From Prochlorococcus sp. AH-736-L23 (GTDB lineage: Bacteria > Cyanobacteriota > Cyanobacteriia > PCC-6307 > Cyanobiaceae): a DNA stretch of 44,945 nt. The position numbers were made by a program, and so were the translations under genes. Under the pieces are notes generated by a model that was given only the letters and a program-made list of their open reading frames with translations, had not been told where the DNA came from and did no database searches. The stretch covers positions 1-44,945 of the forward strand of contig JAOIPS010000010.1 of NCBI GenBank assembly GCA_028141225.1. Reading direction: 5' to 3'. Each line of letters opens with the position of its first letter. Position 1 is the stretch's first letter. This document shows, one piece after another, positions 27,762 through 37,153 of the stretch.

Positions 27762-28421
27762 ATGCCCAATATTGAATATGAATTAAACGAGAAAATTCAT
27801 GCGATAATTATTAACCCTTATCTATCTTGGGAAGATTTCTGTGTGAATTGCAATTTGATAAGAAAATACAATATCAAAAATATTTCTACTTCAATAAATT
27901 ATTTAACTGATCTTAAAAACTGTTTGGGTAATTACAGTGCGGATATAAACGCACTTATTTCTTACCCTTTAGCAGATTTACCAGTCTCATTTATTGAAGA
28001 ATTAGTTTGTTTTGCAAAAGATAAGGGTGCAAAAGGAATTGAATATATCCCAAACTTTATAAATTTATCCAAAAGAAATTTAGAGACTTTCGCTGCTGAA
28101 ATTGAGCAGGTTAAATTATCTGGATTACCAGTTTCAATAATAATAAATAAATCAAAACTAAAAGAAGAAGTTTTTATTAATGCGATAGAAATATGTTTGG
28201 AATTAGGAATAAAAAATTTTCAATTCGGGGACGGGTTTGGTTCTCCTCTTACATCTAATGATGTCACCGAAATACTAAAAATAACAGGATCACAAAATCA
28301 AATTAAAGTTGTAGGGGGTATAAAAAATCTGACGCAGATAATTGATTTATTTGATAATGGAATTAGTTGCGTGGGTACTTCCAATTTTTGTGAAATTTTT
28401 GAAGAAGTAAACGTTATTTAA
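27762..28421 (+). CDS. DeoC-fold protein (deoxyribose-phosphate aldolase-like) with missing catalytic lysine
   Basis: A 219-residue TIM-barrel protein resembling deoxyribose-phosphate aldolase: SYPLADLP near 67, a central PNFINL strand, KVVGGIKNL near 188-196 and a final GTSNF near 207. In true DeoC the Schiff-base lysine sits in a FIKTSTG strand; the matching region here reads KNFQFGDGFGSPLT and has no lysine at that place. The aspartate region (family VDxVxNxG-type) reads GIEYIPNF. The lysine of the KxxGGI strand remains. Classical aldolase activity is therefore doubtful. The TAA is followed directly by the recO ATG. Confidence 0.75.
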   Translation: MPNIEYELNEKIHAIIINPYLSWEDFCVNCNLIRKYNIKNISTSINYLTDLKNCLGNYSADINALISYPLADLPVSFIEELVCFAKDKGAKGIEYIPNFINLSKRNLETFAAEIEQVKLSGLPVSIIINKSKLKEEVFINAIEICLELGIKNFQFGDGFGSPLTSNDVTEILKITGSQNQIKVVGGIKNLTQIIDLFDNGISCVGTSNFCEIFEEVNVI

Positions 28422-29207
28422 ATGTCTGGTTCTGGTGAGTGCAGACTAAAAGGTCTCTGTATTAAAGCTTCTCCATTAGGCGAGAATGATAGATTAATAA
28501 CTATCCTTACCGATGAGCAAGGGATTGTTAGATTAGCTGCACCTGGTGCTAGGCGTCCTAAAAGTAGTCTTGCCGCAGCTACTCCTTTAACATACTTAAG
28601 TCTGCAGATTTTTGGAAAAAGAAATCTTAAATCTGTACGTCAAATTAAAATATTAAAAAGCTATTCTGGCCTAGGTAAAAATATTGAATGTCTTGCAGCC
28701 GCACAAGCAATAACTGAATTAACATTTTTATTAGTAGGTAATAATGACAAGCAACAAGACTATTTATCTTGCGTTCTTGCACATCTTGATAGGATTTATT
28801 TATATAAAGAGTCTCAAGAAGAAGATATTAAAATGCTCTCGATGAGTATTCAATCTTTAATCCATCTATTAGCCATCGGGGGTATTAATTTACCAATTCA
28901 TCATTGTTGTAAAACTGGAGAACCTATTATTCCACCTTTAGGAAATTGGGAATGGAGTTGTTATTATTTGCCGAGTGAAGGGTTTTCATCCATAGAAGAT
29001 CCTCAAAGTAACCTAAAAATAAATGCATCCGAAGTTGCTTTATTACAGAGACTTCTTTTCCCAGAATTACCAATAAAATCTAATGGAGAGTTGTTGGGTC
29101 CAAAAAAAGTCTGGCTTAAAATATTATTCATTCTTGAGAAATGGATCTCTACTCAATTAGAGAAGGATCTTTCTTCACTAAAAATGTTGAGAGAAATATA
29201 TAGTTAG
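28422..29207 (+). CDS. recO: DNA repair protein RecO
   Basis: Recombination mediator that helps RecF/RecR load RecA on gapped DNA; 261 residues. The OB-fold N-terminus contains CIKASPLGENDRLITILTDEQGIVRLAAPGARRPKS, read in overlapping blocks, with SSLAAATPLTYL following. The central helical part carries a cysteine pair (HHCCKTG) where many RecO proteins bind zinc. The ATG abuts the stop of the DeoC-like gene, which implies translational coupling within hpf - deoC-like - recO. Confidence 0.92.
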   Translation: MSGSGECRLKGLCIKASPLGENDRLITILTDEQGIVRLAAPGARRPKSSLAAATPLTYLSLQIFGKRNLKSVRQIKILKSYSGLGKNIECLAAAQAITELTFLLVGNNDKQQDYLSCVLAHLDRIYLYKESQEEDIKMLSMSIQSLIHLLAIGGINLPIHHCCKTGEPIIPPLGNWEWSCYYLPSEGFSSIEDPQSNLKINASEVALLQRLLFPELPIKSNGELLGPKKVWLKILFILEKWISTQLEKDLSSLKMLREIYS

Positions 29208-29292
29208 CATTTTCATGAAGCATTAAAAAATTTAAAAAATATGATCATGGGGGCTTTGCCTGTTAACTTTATAAATAGTTAATTCAATTAAT

Positions 29293-30450
29293 GTGGTTCA
29301 TATTGCCTGGTTGGGAAAAAAATCACCTTTTTGTGGAAATGTAACTTACGGTAATTCAACTAATAAGGAATTAAAGGCCAGAGGACATAAAATTAGTTTT
29401 ATTCATTTCGATAATCCCTCTAGTTCAAATTCATCAAAACCATTATTTCTTGCAAATGATCCTGATGTAAGTCTCCCATATTTAATTAAATCTCAAGTTT
29501 ATACAATACCCTCTCCAAGGGCAGAAAAAGAGCTAAGGCTATCATTGGAAAGACTAAAACCTGACATAGTACATGCAAGCCTAACTTTATCTCCCTTAGA
29601 CTTTAGACTTCCAGAGCTTTGTAATAAAATTAATGTTCCTCTTATAGGAACATTTCATCCACCATTTGATGCAAAAAATAGAAATCTAACTGCGAGCACA
29701 CAACAATTAACATATCAACTTTATGCTCCCTCTTTAGCAAAGTTCGATAGAATAATTATCTTTTCTGAACCTCAAAAAAATTTTCTTGAGAAATTAGGAG
29801 TACCTAAAGAAAAAATAATAATTATTCCAAACGGAGTTGATGAAAATATTTGGAAACCTTTTTGCGAAAAAAGTAAAAAATATAATCAGGTTAAAAACAA
29901 ACTTGGAAATGAAAGAATCTTTTTATACATGGGAAGGATTGCAAATGAAAAAAATATAGAGGCACTTTTGCGTTCTTGGCGCCAAACAAGAACTCAAAAT
30001 TGCAAATTAGTTATTGTTGGGGATGGACCAATGAAGCCAACACTTGAAAATAGTTTTTCTAACCTTGGCAATGAGAAATTAATTTGGTGGGGTGCCGAAT
30101 TAGATTTAGAAACTAGGATAGCAATAATGCAAATAGCAGAAGTATTTTTCTTGCCAAGCTTAGTAGAAGGTTTATCATTATCACTTTTAGAGGCAATGTC
30201 GGCTGGTACTGCTTGTGTAGCTACAGATGCCGGAGCGGATGGCGAAGTCTTAGATAACGGAGCAGGAATAGTAATTTCAACTGATAATGTGGCTGCACAA
30301 TTAAAAACTATAATCCCAATTCTTGTAGAACACCCTTCATTTACAAAAGATCTTGGAGAAAAAGCTAGAGAACGTGTACTTGAGAGATACACAATTACTA
30401 AAAATATAAATTCACTTGAAAAAGTTTATATGAAATTAAAAAATAATTGA
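29293..30450 (+). CDS. dgdA: GT4 family glycosyltransferase, candidate digalactosyldiacylglycerol synthase
   Basis: GT-B fold glycosyltransferase of 385 residues. The N-terminus VHIAWLGKKSPFCGNVTYG and the block GTFHPPFDAKNR recall the cyanobacterial DgdA enzyme that adds the second galactose to thylakoid galactolipid. The donor-site E-x7-E type motif is in LPSLVEGLSLSLLEAMSAG near 291-309. Start is GTG at 29293; the ATG at 29291 is out of frame. There is no signal peptide or transmembrane span, so the protein would be a peripheral membrane enzyme. The GT4 assignment is firm; the DgdA role is from remembered similarity and could be another lipid or sugar transferase. Confidence 0.7.
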   Translation: MVHIAWLGKKSPFCGNVTYGNSTNKELKARGHKISFIHFDNPSSSNSSKPLFLANDPDVSLPYLIKSQVYTIPSPRAEKELRLSLERLKPDIVHASLTLSPLDFRLPELCNKINVPLIGTFHPPFDAKNRNLTASTQQLTYQLYAPSLAKFDRIIIFSEPQKNFLEKLGVPKEKIIIIPNGVDENIWKPFCEKSKKYNQVKNKLGNERIFLYMGRIANEKNIEALLRSWRQTRTQNCKLVIVGDGPMKPTLENSFSNLGNEKLIWWGAELDLETRIAIMQIAEVFFLPSLVEGLSLSLLEAMSAGTACVATDAGADGEVLDNGAGIVISTDNVAAQLKTIIPILVEHPSFTKDLGEKARERVLERYTITKNINSLEKVYMKLKNN

Positions 30451-30455
30451 AAACA

Positions 30456-31268
30456 CTAACGAAACTCTTTACTTCGATTACTAGCTGAAACAATTGATTC
30501 AATTAATGCTGACCTTACACTCTTTTTTTCTAAAACCCTTAAAGCAGAGATAGTTGTTCCACCTGGAGAGGTTACTAAATTTTTAAGCTCAGAAGTAGTA
30601 AGATTATTTTCCTTTATTAAACAGATAGTCCCTAGTATCATTTCCATAACAAGTTCCTCTGAAATTTTTTTTGGTAATCCCCCGCTTAATCCTCCATCAC
30701 TTAATGCTTCTATGATCAAAGCAATAATTGCAGGACCTGATGAAGTTAAAGCTAAAAATATATCAAGGTAATCTTCAGTAAATTCATAAATCTTACTAGT
30801 ATTTTCAAATAATTTTTTTGTAAATTGTTTCTGATCTTCTGTAATTTCGTCACCCCAAGAAATTCCTGTTAAACCTTTTCCAATAGTTATTGGAATATTT
30901 GTAACCACTCTCACACATTTATGATTAGGAAACTTTTGATTAAGTTTATTTATTGAAACCCCCGCAAGAATTGAAACTATTAAATTGCTCTTATTTTTTA
31001 TCTGATGGGCCTCACTTATATCTTTTAATTGTTGGGGTTTTATCGAAAGAAGTTTATATTGACAATTCCAAATTATTTTTGACTCTTTAGAGCCTGATTT
31101 ATAAACGTTTATTTTATGTTTATAATTTTTTTTTATGTTTTCTAAACTTTTTTCTGTATTAACCACACAAAAAACATTCTCTGGCTGAATTAATTTGTTA
31201 TCTAATAGAGGAGTAACTATAGCACTTGCAATATTTCCAAAACCAATAATCGCTATTTTATCTGTCAC
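30456..31268 (-). CDS. proC: Pyrroline-5-carboxylate reductase
   Basis: Last step of proline synthesis, NAD(P)H-dependent; 270 residues. The N-terminal Rossmann motif is AIIGFGNIASAIV, and the C-terminal signature region contains LVTSPGGTTISALRVLE, the expected proC block. SVKPQQ-type and SGPAI blocks (here LLSIKPQQL and LTSSGPAI) are present. It starts 7 bases after the sepF stop on the same strand and converges with the glycosyltransferase gene. Confidence 0.95.
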   Translation of the reverse strand: MTDKIAIIGFGNIASAIVTPLLDNKLIQPENVFCVVNTEKSLENIKKNYKHKINVYKSGSKESKIIWNCQYKLLSIKPQQLKDISEAHQIKNKSNLIVSILAGVSINKLNQKFPNHKCVRVVTNIPITIGKGLTGISWGDEITEDQKQFTKKLFENTSKIYEFTEDYLDIFLALTSSGPAIIALIIEALSDGGLSGGLPKKISEELVMEMILGTICLIKENNLTTSELKNLVTSPGGTTISALRVLEKKSVRSALIESIVSASNRSKEFR

Positions 31269-31275
31269 AGATTAA

Positions 31276-31851
31276 TCATGAATAAGCACTTAATTTAGAA
31301 TTACCCCATGCTGGTTCAGGAGTAGTATTTTTGCCCAAACTATATTGTGTTGTATTTTCTGTAGACACAGAAGAAGGAGAAGCTTCTTCTGGGGAAGAAC
31401 TAGTTACATTTACACAACTTGGAGCAAAAAGAAAAATACTTTCACCGACTCTCTCTTGATGTCCATCAATTGCATATGTGCCCCCAGCAATAAAATCAAC
31501 AGCTCTTTGAGCTTGATCAGGATCCATCATAGTTAAATTGAGAATTACAGTTTTTCTCTCTCTTAATGCTTGTATAGCTTGAGGCATCTCATCAAAACTT
31601 CTTGGTTCCATTAAGCTTACTTCTGAGGATGAATTTGAGATTCCAGGCATGCCAACTACTTTTGATGATCTATTGTTATTCATAAAATCGAATGGATTTG
31701 AATTTGCAAGGACATTTGCATTCTTTGGATTTTGTTTGAAATTATTAATATCATTTAATTCATCCTCTGAAGCATAATCCAATTCATCAAAATCATCATC
31801 GAGATACTCATCCCCTGCAACAACTGCCTTTAATCTAGAAATAAGTGACAC
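31276..31851 (-). CDS. sepF: Cell division protein SepF
   Basis: FtsZ-associated division protein found in Gram-positives and cyanobacteria (Cdv2/YlmF); 191 residues. An amphipathic N-terminal helix for membrane binding ([13 protein letters not shown]) is followed by an acidic variable linker and the SepF core from about 75 ([58 protein letters not shown]). The C-terminal tail is Ser/Pro/Glu-rich. The conserved neighbourhood with pipY (yggS) and proC matches that of many bacteria. Confidence 0.95.
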   Translation of the reverse strand: MSLISRLKAVVAGDEYLDDDFDELDYASEDELNDINNFKQNPKNANVLANSNPFDFMNNNRSSKVVGMPGISNSSSEVSLMEPRSFDEMPQAIQALRERKTVILNLTMMDPDQAQRAVDFIAGGTYAIDGHQERVGESIFLFAPSCVNVTSSSPEEASPSSVSTENTTQYSLGKNTTPEPAWGNSKLSAYS

Positions 31852-31873
31852 CTTTTAAATCCTCTTGAAATTG

Positions 31874-31902
31874 ATTACTAAGGTTTAAGAACCTTAAGTA
31901 AT
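31874..31902. repeat. Inverted repeat between pipY and sepF
   Basis: ATTACTAAGGTT (31874-31885) and AACCTTAAGTAAT (31890-31902) form a 12-bp stem with one bulged A and a TAAG loop. It lies 23 bases upstream of the sepF start and 100 bases after the pipY stop. There is no T run after it on the minus strand, so it could be a leader hairpin or an operator for sepF rather than a terminator. Confidence 0.45.
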
Positions 31903-32001
31903 AGATTCATTTTTTAAATGAATAAACTACCTATACTTAAATAACGTTAGTTGAACTTTACTGCAAGTTTATATATAAGATTTTTATAAAAAAATAACTA
32001 A

Positions 32002-32637
32002 TTAGGATCTGCCTCCAAAAATCAATGATCCTAATCTTAACCAAGTTGATCCAGCGTCAATAGCTTCCTCCCAATCACCTGACATCCCCATGGAACAATC
32101 TGGTAGTTGCAGGGAATCAGCGAGAGCACGACATTTTTTGAACAATCCTAAATTTTCTTTGGGGCTAAGTCCTTTAGGATTGATAGTCATCAAACCGGTT
32201 AATGAAATATTTTTCAACTCTTGAATTTCTCTCCATTTCAAAATTAAAAATTCAGGATTAAAGCCTCCTTTAGTAGGGTCGTCACTTAACTTAACCTGCA
32301 ACATTATTAATGGATTTTTCTGCTCTTCACGTGAAATATTAGAAATCTTTTGCAACTTTTCAAATGAATCTACTGAATGAATATATTTAAAATTTTGAAC
32401 TATTTTTCTTATTTTATTACTTTGTATTCTTCCAATAAAGTGCCAATTTATTTGTTTAAGATCTTTTAATGTTAATTGTTTTTCAAACGCCTCTTGAACC
32501 TTACTTTCACCAAAATCGTTCTGACCTATATTTTGAATAGTCTTGATTTCTTGACTTTTAAATCCTTTACTTACCGCAAGAATATTTACATTTGAAGGAA
32601 TTTTATTTTTTATTTCTAAATAATTTGCAGGGTTCAC
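32002..32637 (-). CDS. pipY: PLP homeostasis protein PipY (YggS/PLPBP family)
   Basis: Single-domain PLP-binding protein that buffers the cofactor and affects amino acid balance; 211 residues. PLP is held by the lysine in ILAVSKGFKSQEI (about residue 24), and the other family blocks are FGESKVQEA, INWHFIGRIQSNKI, MGMSGDWEEAIDAGST and LRLGSLIFG. It follows pipX after 3 bases. The pipX-pipY pair is known in cyanobacteria as a cotranscribed regulatory unit. Confidence 0.95.
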   Translation of the reverse strand: MNPANYLEIKNKIPSNVNILAVSKGFKSQEIKTIQNIGQNDFGESKVQEAFEKQLTLKDLKQINWHFIGRIQSNKIRKIVQNFKYIHSVDSFEKLQKISNISREEQKNPLIMLQVKLSDDPTKGGFNPEFLILKWREIQELKNISLTGLMTINPKGLSPKENLGLFKKCRALADSLQLPDCSMGMSGDWEEAIDAGSTWLRLGSLIFGGRS

Positions 32638-32640
32638 ATT

Positions 32641-32907
32641 TTATAAGAAAGTTTGCGTAAATAAATTCTCCCATTTAGATAGTTCTTCAGATCCTTTTCT
32701 TCTAGCTTTTTGAAGGTTTAATTCCGCCTGATTACGAGCATCTAAGTAAGGTATAACTTCAAAAAAAACTTCTCTCTGTCTAACTTCTACCAAAAAAAAC
32801 ATTTTTTGAGCATATAAAGTCGCATAAATATCTCTCCCATCATTTCCAGGAGAGACTTGGTACAACATACCAAATGTTGGATGGTTTAAATAACGCTCAG
32901 AACTCAA
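32641..32907 (-). CDS. pipX: PII-interacting protein X, NtcA coactivator
   Basis: A cyanobacteria-only regulator of 88 residues. It binds the nitrogen transcription factor NtcA when 2-oxoglutarate is high and is sequestered by PII when nitrogen is sufficient. The N-terminal Tudor-like domain is recognisable by RYLNHPTFGMLYQV, TLYAQKMFFLVEV and FEVIPYLDARNQAE, followed by two C-terminal helices ending FTQTFL. It lies directly before pipY. I see no clear GTA-N8-TAC NtcA site in the 18 bases before it; the promoter may be further upstream, within or before the EcfT-like gene. Confidence 0.95.
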   Translation of the reverse strand: MSSERYLNHPTFGMLYQVSPGNDGRDIYATLYAQKMFFLVEVRQREVFFEVIPYLDARNQAELNLQKARRKGSEELSKWENLFTQTFL

Positions 32908-32925
32908 ACCTAAATATTGTGTTAT

Positions 32926-33840
32926 TTATAATGCACCATACAGTTTTCTAAGAAAAATTGCTATGCAAATAAAACAAATCGATAATGTATTAACAATTAC
33001 ATTGAGTGATTTTGAAGGATAAAGAGTTCTAAATCTGTTGGTTTTAATAATAATATTTTTTTTTGAAAGTAATGATTCTGCTCCATGATCAATTCTCAGA
33101 AAAATATTTTGAAATAACCTCTCCACTAAGATTAACAAAACATTAAAAGATTTCTTTAATCCTAAATTTCGAAAATTTATTGATCTAACTGACACTGATT
33201 TAATGATATTTTGAAGTTCTTCCTGCACTAGAGGAATAAAACGTAATGCAATTAACAACTGAAACAGCCACTTACTAGTTGGCAATCCAATCTTTCTTAA
33301 TGGATACATAAACCAACTTAATCCCCATACAATGTCTTCCTGCAATGTGGTTAAAAGCATCAAATTCACACTATGAATAACGGTAAATATCAAAGTGGAG
33401 GTTTTTATTCCTAGTTCAAAGGCTTTTCTTGATAAGTTATAGGGACCAAAATTAATAAACCATATCTTCTGAGAAGGAATTTGCAAAATATTCCATTTTT
33501 TTTGGCTTTCCAGTACTACTTGCAACTCATTGGGATTTCTCAAGTAGCCATCAAGAGATTGAATATCAGAAGAGGCAAGAATTGATATACATCCAATTAA
33601 AAGTGACAAGCATGAGAGAAAAAATAATGATCGCCACCATACTCTAGATGGCAATAAACTTAAAAAAGTAATTAATATTAAAAAACCAACTAAACTCAAT
33701 CTCCATATTGGACCTGCCCAGATTGGAGTAATTAAAAATATCATTACGATAATTATTTTTAATCTACTATCTATAATTCTTAGCCAACTTCTATTACCAT
33801 GAACGTATTGACCAACAGAAAATTTGGTTAGCAAATTCAT
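32926..33840 (-). CDS. Energy-coupling factor transporter transmembrane protein (EcfT/CbiQ family)
   Basis: Membrane T component of an ECF-type vitamin or metal importer; 304 residues. The start is family-like (FSVGQYVHGNRSWLRIIDSRLKI), and there are five or so hydrophobic spans in the first 180 residues. The cytoplasmic coupling helices contain the Ala-Arg-Gly-type region in weaker form (ALRFIPLVQEELQNIIKSVSVRS). No S component or ATPase gene is adjacent, as is usual for cyanobacteria, so the substrate is unknown. The ATG overlaps the last base of der. Confidence 0.85.
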   Translation of the reverse strand: MNLLTKFSVGQYVHGNRSWLRIIDSRLKIIIVMIFLITPIWAGPIWRLSLVGFLILITFLSLLPSRVWWRSLFFLSCLSLLIGCISILASSDIQSLDGYLRNPNELQVVLESQKKWNILQIPSQKIWFINFGPYNLSRKAFELGIKTSTLIFTVIHSVNLMLLTTLQEDIVWGLSWFMYPLRKIGLPTSKWLFQLLIALRFIPLVQEELQNIIKSVSVRSINFRNLGLKKSFNVLLILVERLFQNIFLRIDHGAESLLSKKNIIIKTNRFRTLYPSKSLNVIVNTLSICFICIAIFLRKLYGAL

Positions 33841-35213
33841 TAATCTTTTTGAATTAACTCAATATTTTCTCTTTCGACTTCTTTATTTAAAGCTCTTTGC
33901 TGTTTCCCTCTCCAAAGTAAAATGAGGGGTGTGCCTTCAAAGCCTAAATTTACTCTAATTTGTTTTTCAATATATCTTCTATAAGTTATTCCGAATAATT
34001 TAGGGTCATTTACAAAAAGAGTAAAAGTGGGAGGTTTGTTCTTTACTTGAGTACCGTAATAAAGCCTACCTTGCTTTCCGCTTCTCTTCGTTGGAGGACT
34101 TTTCCAACTAATTGATTCTTTAAGTACTTCATTAACTACAGATGTTGTAACTCTTCTTCTATGTTGATTTACAGCATTAAGAGCATGCTCAAAAATATTA
34201 TCAACCCTTTGACCAGTTAGGGCAGATATAAAAATCATTTTTGACCAGTGTAAAAAATAAAGTTTAGATCTAAGTTCTTTTTCTACTTGATAAATTGTTG
34301 AACTATTTTTTTCTACAAGATCCCATTTATTAACAACAATTATGCAAGCTCTGCCTTGTTCTTCTATGCGCCCAGCCAGCTTCTGGTCTTGATCAGTTAC
34401 TCCATCAATAGCATCTATAACTAAAACACAAACATCACTTCTATCTATAGATTTAAAAGCCCTATTAATACCAAAAAATTCAGTGCCATATTTAACATTT
34501 TTCTTTCTTCTAATCCCTGCAGTATCAATAATTTTCCAATGATTATCACCTTTTTTAATGAGCGTATCTATTGAATCAGTTGTCGTACCACTAATATCAC
34601 TAACTATTGCTCTTTTTTGTCCACAGATTGAATTTAGCAAACTAGATTTACCAACATTAGGCCTACCAATAATAGACATCATTATCTTTTCTTCATCATC
34701 TTGAATATTATTTTCAGGAAGTTCGCCAATAACGAGATCTAATAGATCTCCAGTACCTGAACCATGAATAGCTGAAACAGGGTTAGGTTCGCCCAATCCT
34801 AATTTCCAGAACTCTGAAGCTAGGGATATTCCTAGAGTAGTCGATTCACATTTATTAACAGCAACAATTGTTTTACAGTTTGAGTTTCTTAACCATTTTG
34901 CTATTGATAAATCACCATCAGTAACGCCTTGATTACCATCTACTACCAGTAACGCGAGTGAAGCCTCTTCTAGAGCTAAGAAAACTTGTGTCCTTATCTC
35001 TGGGAGAAATTCACTATCATCATCAAAAACTAAACCTCCTGTATCAACTATTTGAAATTCCTTACCTCCCCATGAAGCATTTTGATAAGTTCTATCTCTT
35101 GTAACACCTGGTTTATCAAATACTATTGCATCATTACTTTGGCAAAGACGATTAACTAAGGTAGATTTCCCAACGTTAGGTCTTCCGATAATTGCTATTG
35201 TAGGAAGAATCAA
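33840..35213 (-). CDS. der: Ribosome biogenesis GTPase Der (EngA)
   Basis: Tandem-GTPase assembly factor of the 50S subunit; 457 residues. The first G domain has GRPNVGKST near residue 10 and DTGGL; the second has GRPNVGKSS near 185, [11 protein letters not shown] and [10 protein letters not shown]-terminal KH-like domain follows ([20 protein letters not shown]). Both P-loops are intact. The stop shares one base with the start of the EcfT-like gene, so the two are tightly coupled. Confidence 0.97.
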   Translation of the reverse strand: MILPTIAIIGRPNVGKSTLVNRLCQSNDAIVFDKPGVTRDRTYQNASWGGKEFQIVDTGGLVFDDDSEFLPEIRTQVFLALEEASLALLVVDGNQGVTDGDLSIAKWLRNSNCKTIVAVNKCESTTLGISLASEFWKLGLGEPNPVSAIHGSGTGDLLDLVIGELPENNIQDDEEKIMMSIIGRPNVGKSSLLNSICGQKRAIVSDISGTTTDSIDTLIKKGDNHWKIIDTAGIRRKKNVKYGTEFFGINRAFKSIDRSDVCVLVIDAIDGVTDQDQKLAGRIEEQGRACIIVVNKWDLVEKNSSTIYQVEKELRSKLYFLHWSKMIFISALTGQRVDNIFEHALNAVNQHRRRVTTSVVNEVLKESISWKSPPTKRSGKQGRLYYGTQVKNKPPTFTLFVNDPKLFGITYRRYIEKQIRVNLGFEGTPLILLWRGKQQRALNKEVERENIELIQKD

Positions 35214-35287
35214 TTCTTCTCTCCAAAGAAAGTAGTATCCATTACAACTATACCTTTAATAGAATCATTTACCTTTTTCAAAAAAAC

Positions 35288-35773
35288 TTATTTAATTTCT
35301 GGATCGCCAAAATGTCCTTTAACTGGATTAACAGGGGGTGAACTAGGACTTGGCATGAATCCACTATCTTTTGAAAAACAATCATTTTCAATCGCCCAAT
35401 AAATCAACCAATTTACTGCCGTCGCTCTTCTAGTTCTTCTTGGATAGAGTTCATTAATCTTATAACCTTTAAAATTGAGAAAATTTTTCAATCCCTGTTT
35501 ATATTCTTTTGGAATTGATCGAGTCAAATGTATTGAGGCTGGTCGCTCTGAAATGATTTGAGGAGCTTTTTCAAATTTTTCTGACCAATAAGAAGGAGTC
35601 AATGCGCTAAATGCCCAATCATTTATAGAGAGTTCTTTTTTATAAAAAAGTCTTTCCCAAACCAATTCACAAACAAAAACATCACTAACTCTATCTTCGA
35701 GAACAAGAAATAATAGATCCTTACATATTGGCCATGTAAATTTATTTTCAACTAATTTTTCTTTTTTATACAT
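35288..35773 (-). CDS. DUF1823 family cyanobacterial protein, 161 aa
   Basis: A soluble protein of 161 residues matching the DUF1823 family known from cyanobacteria and plants: ICKDLLFLVLEDRVSD, ELVWERLFYKK, APQIISERPASIHLTRSIP and ELYPRRTRRATAVNWLIYW. The C-terminal tail is proline-rich (PSPSSPPVNPVKGHFGDP). The function is unknown. The start shares one base with the stop of cobI, so it is probably translated together with cobI. Confidence 0.8.
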   Translation of the reverse strand: MYKKEKLVENKFTWPICKDLLFLVLEDRVSDVFVCELVWERLFYKKELSINDWAFSALTPSYWSEKFEKAPQIISERPASIHLTRSIPKEYKQGLKNFLNFKGYKINELYPRRTRRATAVNWLIYWAIENDCFSKDSGFMPSPSSPPVNPVKGHFGDPEIK

Positions 35774-36528
35774 TAATCGAACCTTATCAAAATCAAAGAA
35801 AAATAAGGCATAAATTCCTTATTATATTGTGATGCATATTGAATAATTTGATCAGGCATCCCAACACTCAAAGCTATTAATGTTGTATTGATGATATCCT
35901 CTTTTTTTAAAATTTCCCTAACTAAATTCCATCTTTTGCCAACTTTCATAATGGCCAATACCGTTTTATTTGCCTTACTTTCCCTAATTAGGAATGTTAG
36001 TTCAGATTCTGAAGAAGGGCATTCTTTGATGATTAATGTCTCGCCTTTTTTTACCAAATCAAAATCATTCAAAGCTGCTGCCGCTGAAATAGAGGAAATA
36101 CCAGGTATTGTTTTGGTAATAATTTCAGCATGATTATTTTTTATTAACCTCAAGATATTAGAAGAACTTGCAAATAGCGAAGTATCTCCAAGACAAAGTA
36201 AAACAACTGATTCGCCATTTTGTATAGATTTCACAATTTTTTCTACAGCATTAGACCATATTTCATCTGGATCAAAATCCTTCCTAGCCATTGGAAAAAT
36301 GATAGGGATATTTTTTTTAAATTTGGTGTATTTCTTGACTATTTCCGCAGCAAAACTCTTTTTATTATCATCTGATACTGGGAAAACTATAACTTTCGCT
36401 TTTTTTATTGCATCCACAGCAGCAATTGTTAAAAGCGATGGATCTCCAGGGCCTACACCAACGATGGTGAATGTTGGTAAATCAGTTTTATATGGATCAA
36501 GTAAACTTAATAACTTTTTTATTATCAT
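35773..36528 (-). CDS. cobI: Precorrin-2 C20-methyltransferase
   Basis: SAM-dependent enzyme of cobalamin (pseudocobalamin in picocyanobacteria) synthesis that methylates C20 of precorrin-2. The tetrapyrrole methylase motif is TIVGVGPGDPSLLTIAAVDA near the N-terminus, with VVLLCLGDTSLFASS, IPGISSISAAAA and the final VGMPDQIIQY. I place the start at 36528 (MIIKKLLSLL, 251 aa). An upstream ATG at 36597 would add 23 residues and overlap miaE by 53 bases. Its neighbours miaE and DUF1823 are not cobalamin genes, which is normal for dispersed cob genes in this group. Confidence 0.9.
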   Translation of the reverse strand: MIIKKLLSLLDPYKTDLPTFTIVGVGPGDPSLLTIAAVDAIKKAKVIVFPVSDDNKKSFAAEIVKKYTKFKKNIPIIFPMARKDFDPDEIWSNAVEKIVKSIQNGESVVLLCLGDTSLFASSSNILRLIKNNHAEIITKTIPGISSISAAAALNDFDLVKKGETLIIKECPSSESELTFLIRESKANKTVLAIMKVGKRWNLVREILKKEDIINTTLIALSVGMPDQIIQYASQYNKEFMPYFSLILIRFD

Positions 36529-36544
36529 TTTTATTTTATTAACT

Positions 36545-37153
36545 TTAGCTATGTACCCTTGGCAATATAAAAGTTTCAGCCAGTATTGCTGACTCAATTT
36601 CAGACAATTCCTCTAACCTTTTGAAAGTTTGATCTTTAGAGAATTTAGTTTGCGCTAGTTTCCAGTAAACTCCAAAATGCCTTGCCTCACTCTCTAGCAG
36701 AGACTCATAAAGGGCTTTAAACGATTTATCTTCATAATTCAGCGCAAGCAAGCTTAATCTTTCATGACTTCTTGCTTCAATAAGTCCTGCTATTAAGAAA
36801 CTATCAAGCATTCTATTGGGCTCTTCCTTTCTTATATTCTTGGACAACTCAGCTCCATATGGAGGCGGTTTTAAGGACTCAAGAGAATGTCCAAGATCCT
36901 TTAAAAAATAAAGTATTTTTTCAAAATGCTCTAATTCTTCTCTCGCTATTGGACTTAAAACTTCTGCCAGATTTGGTTCTGATGGATATCTAAACATCAA
37001 TTGAATAGCTACTCCTGCTGCTTTTCTTTCACAATGAGCATGGTCAATAAGAATATCTATTGGATTAGATAATGCGAGTTTGATCCACTCATCTGAGGTA
37101 AATGACGATAAATATTTAATATGAGAAATGGGCCTTTTAAAATCGACTAGCAT
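36545..37153 (-). CDS. miaE: tRNA-(ms2io6A)-hydroxylase (MiaE-like diiron protein)
   Basis: Ferritin-like diiron hydroxylase acting on isopentenylated A37 of tRNA; 202 residues. Metal-ligand carboxylates and histidines are seen in HAHCERKAAGVAIQL, REELEHFEKIL, EARSHERLSLL and LESEARHFGVYW, the four-helix-bundle ExxH pattern. The start directly abuts the aroQ stop, with no gap between TAA and ATG. It is one of a minus-strand row aroQ - miaE - cobI - DUF1823 with gaps of 0-16 bases. Confidence 0.9.
   Translation of the reverse strand: MLVDFKRPISHIKYLSSFTSDEWIKLALSNPIDILIDHAHCERKAAGVAIQLMFRYPSEPNLAEVLSPIAREELEHFEKILYFLKDLGHSLESLKPPPYGAELSKNIRKEEPNRMLDSFLIAGLIEARSHERLSLLALNYEDKSFKALYESLLESEARHFGVYWKLAQTKFSKDQTFKRLEELSEIESAILAETFILPRVHS

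Noticed and set aside
36529..36597. Upstream start for cobI
   Set aside because: It lies largely inside the 3' end of miaE and adds residues unrelated to the methylase fold.
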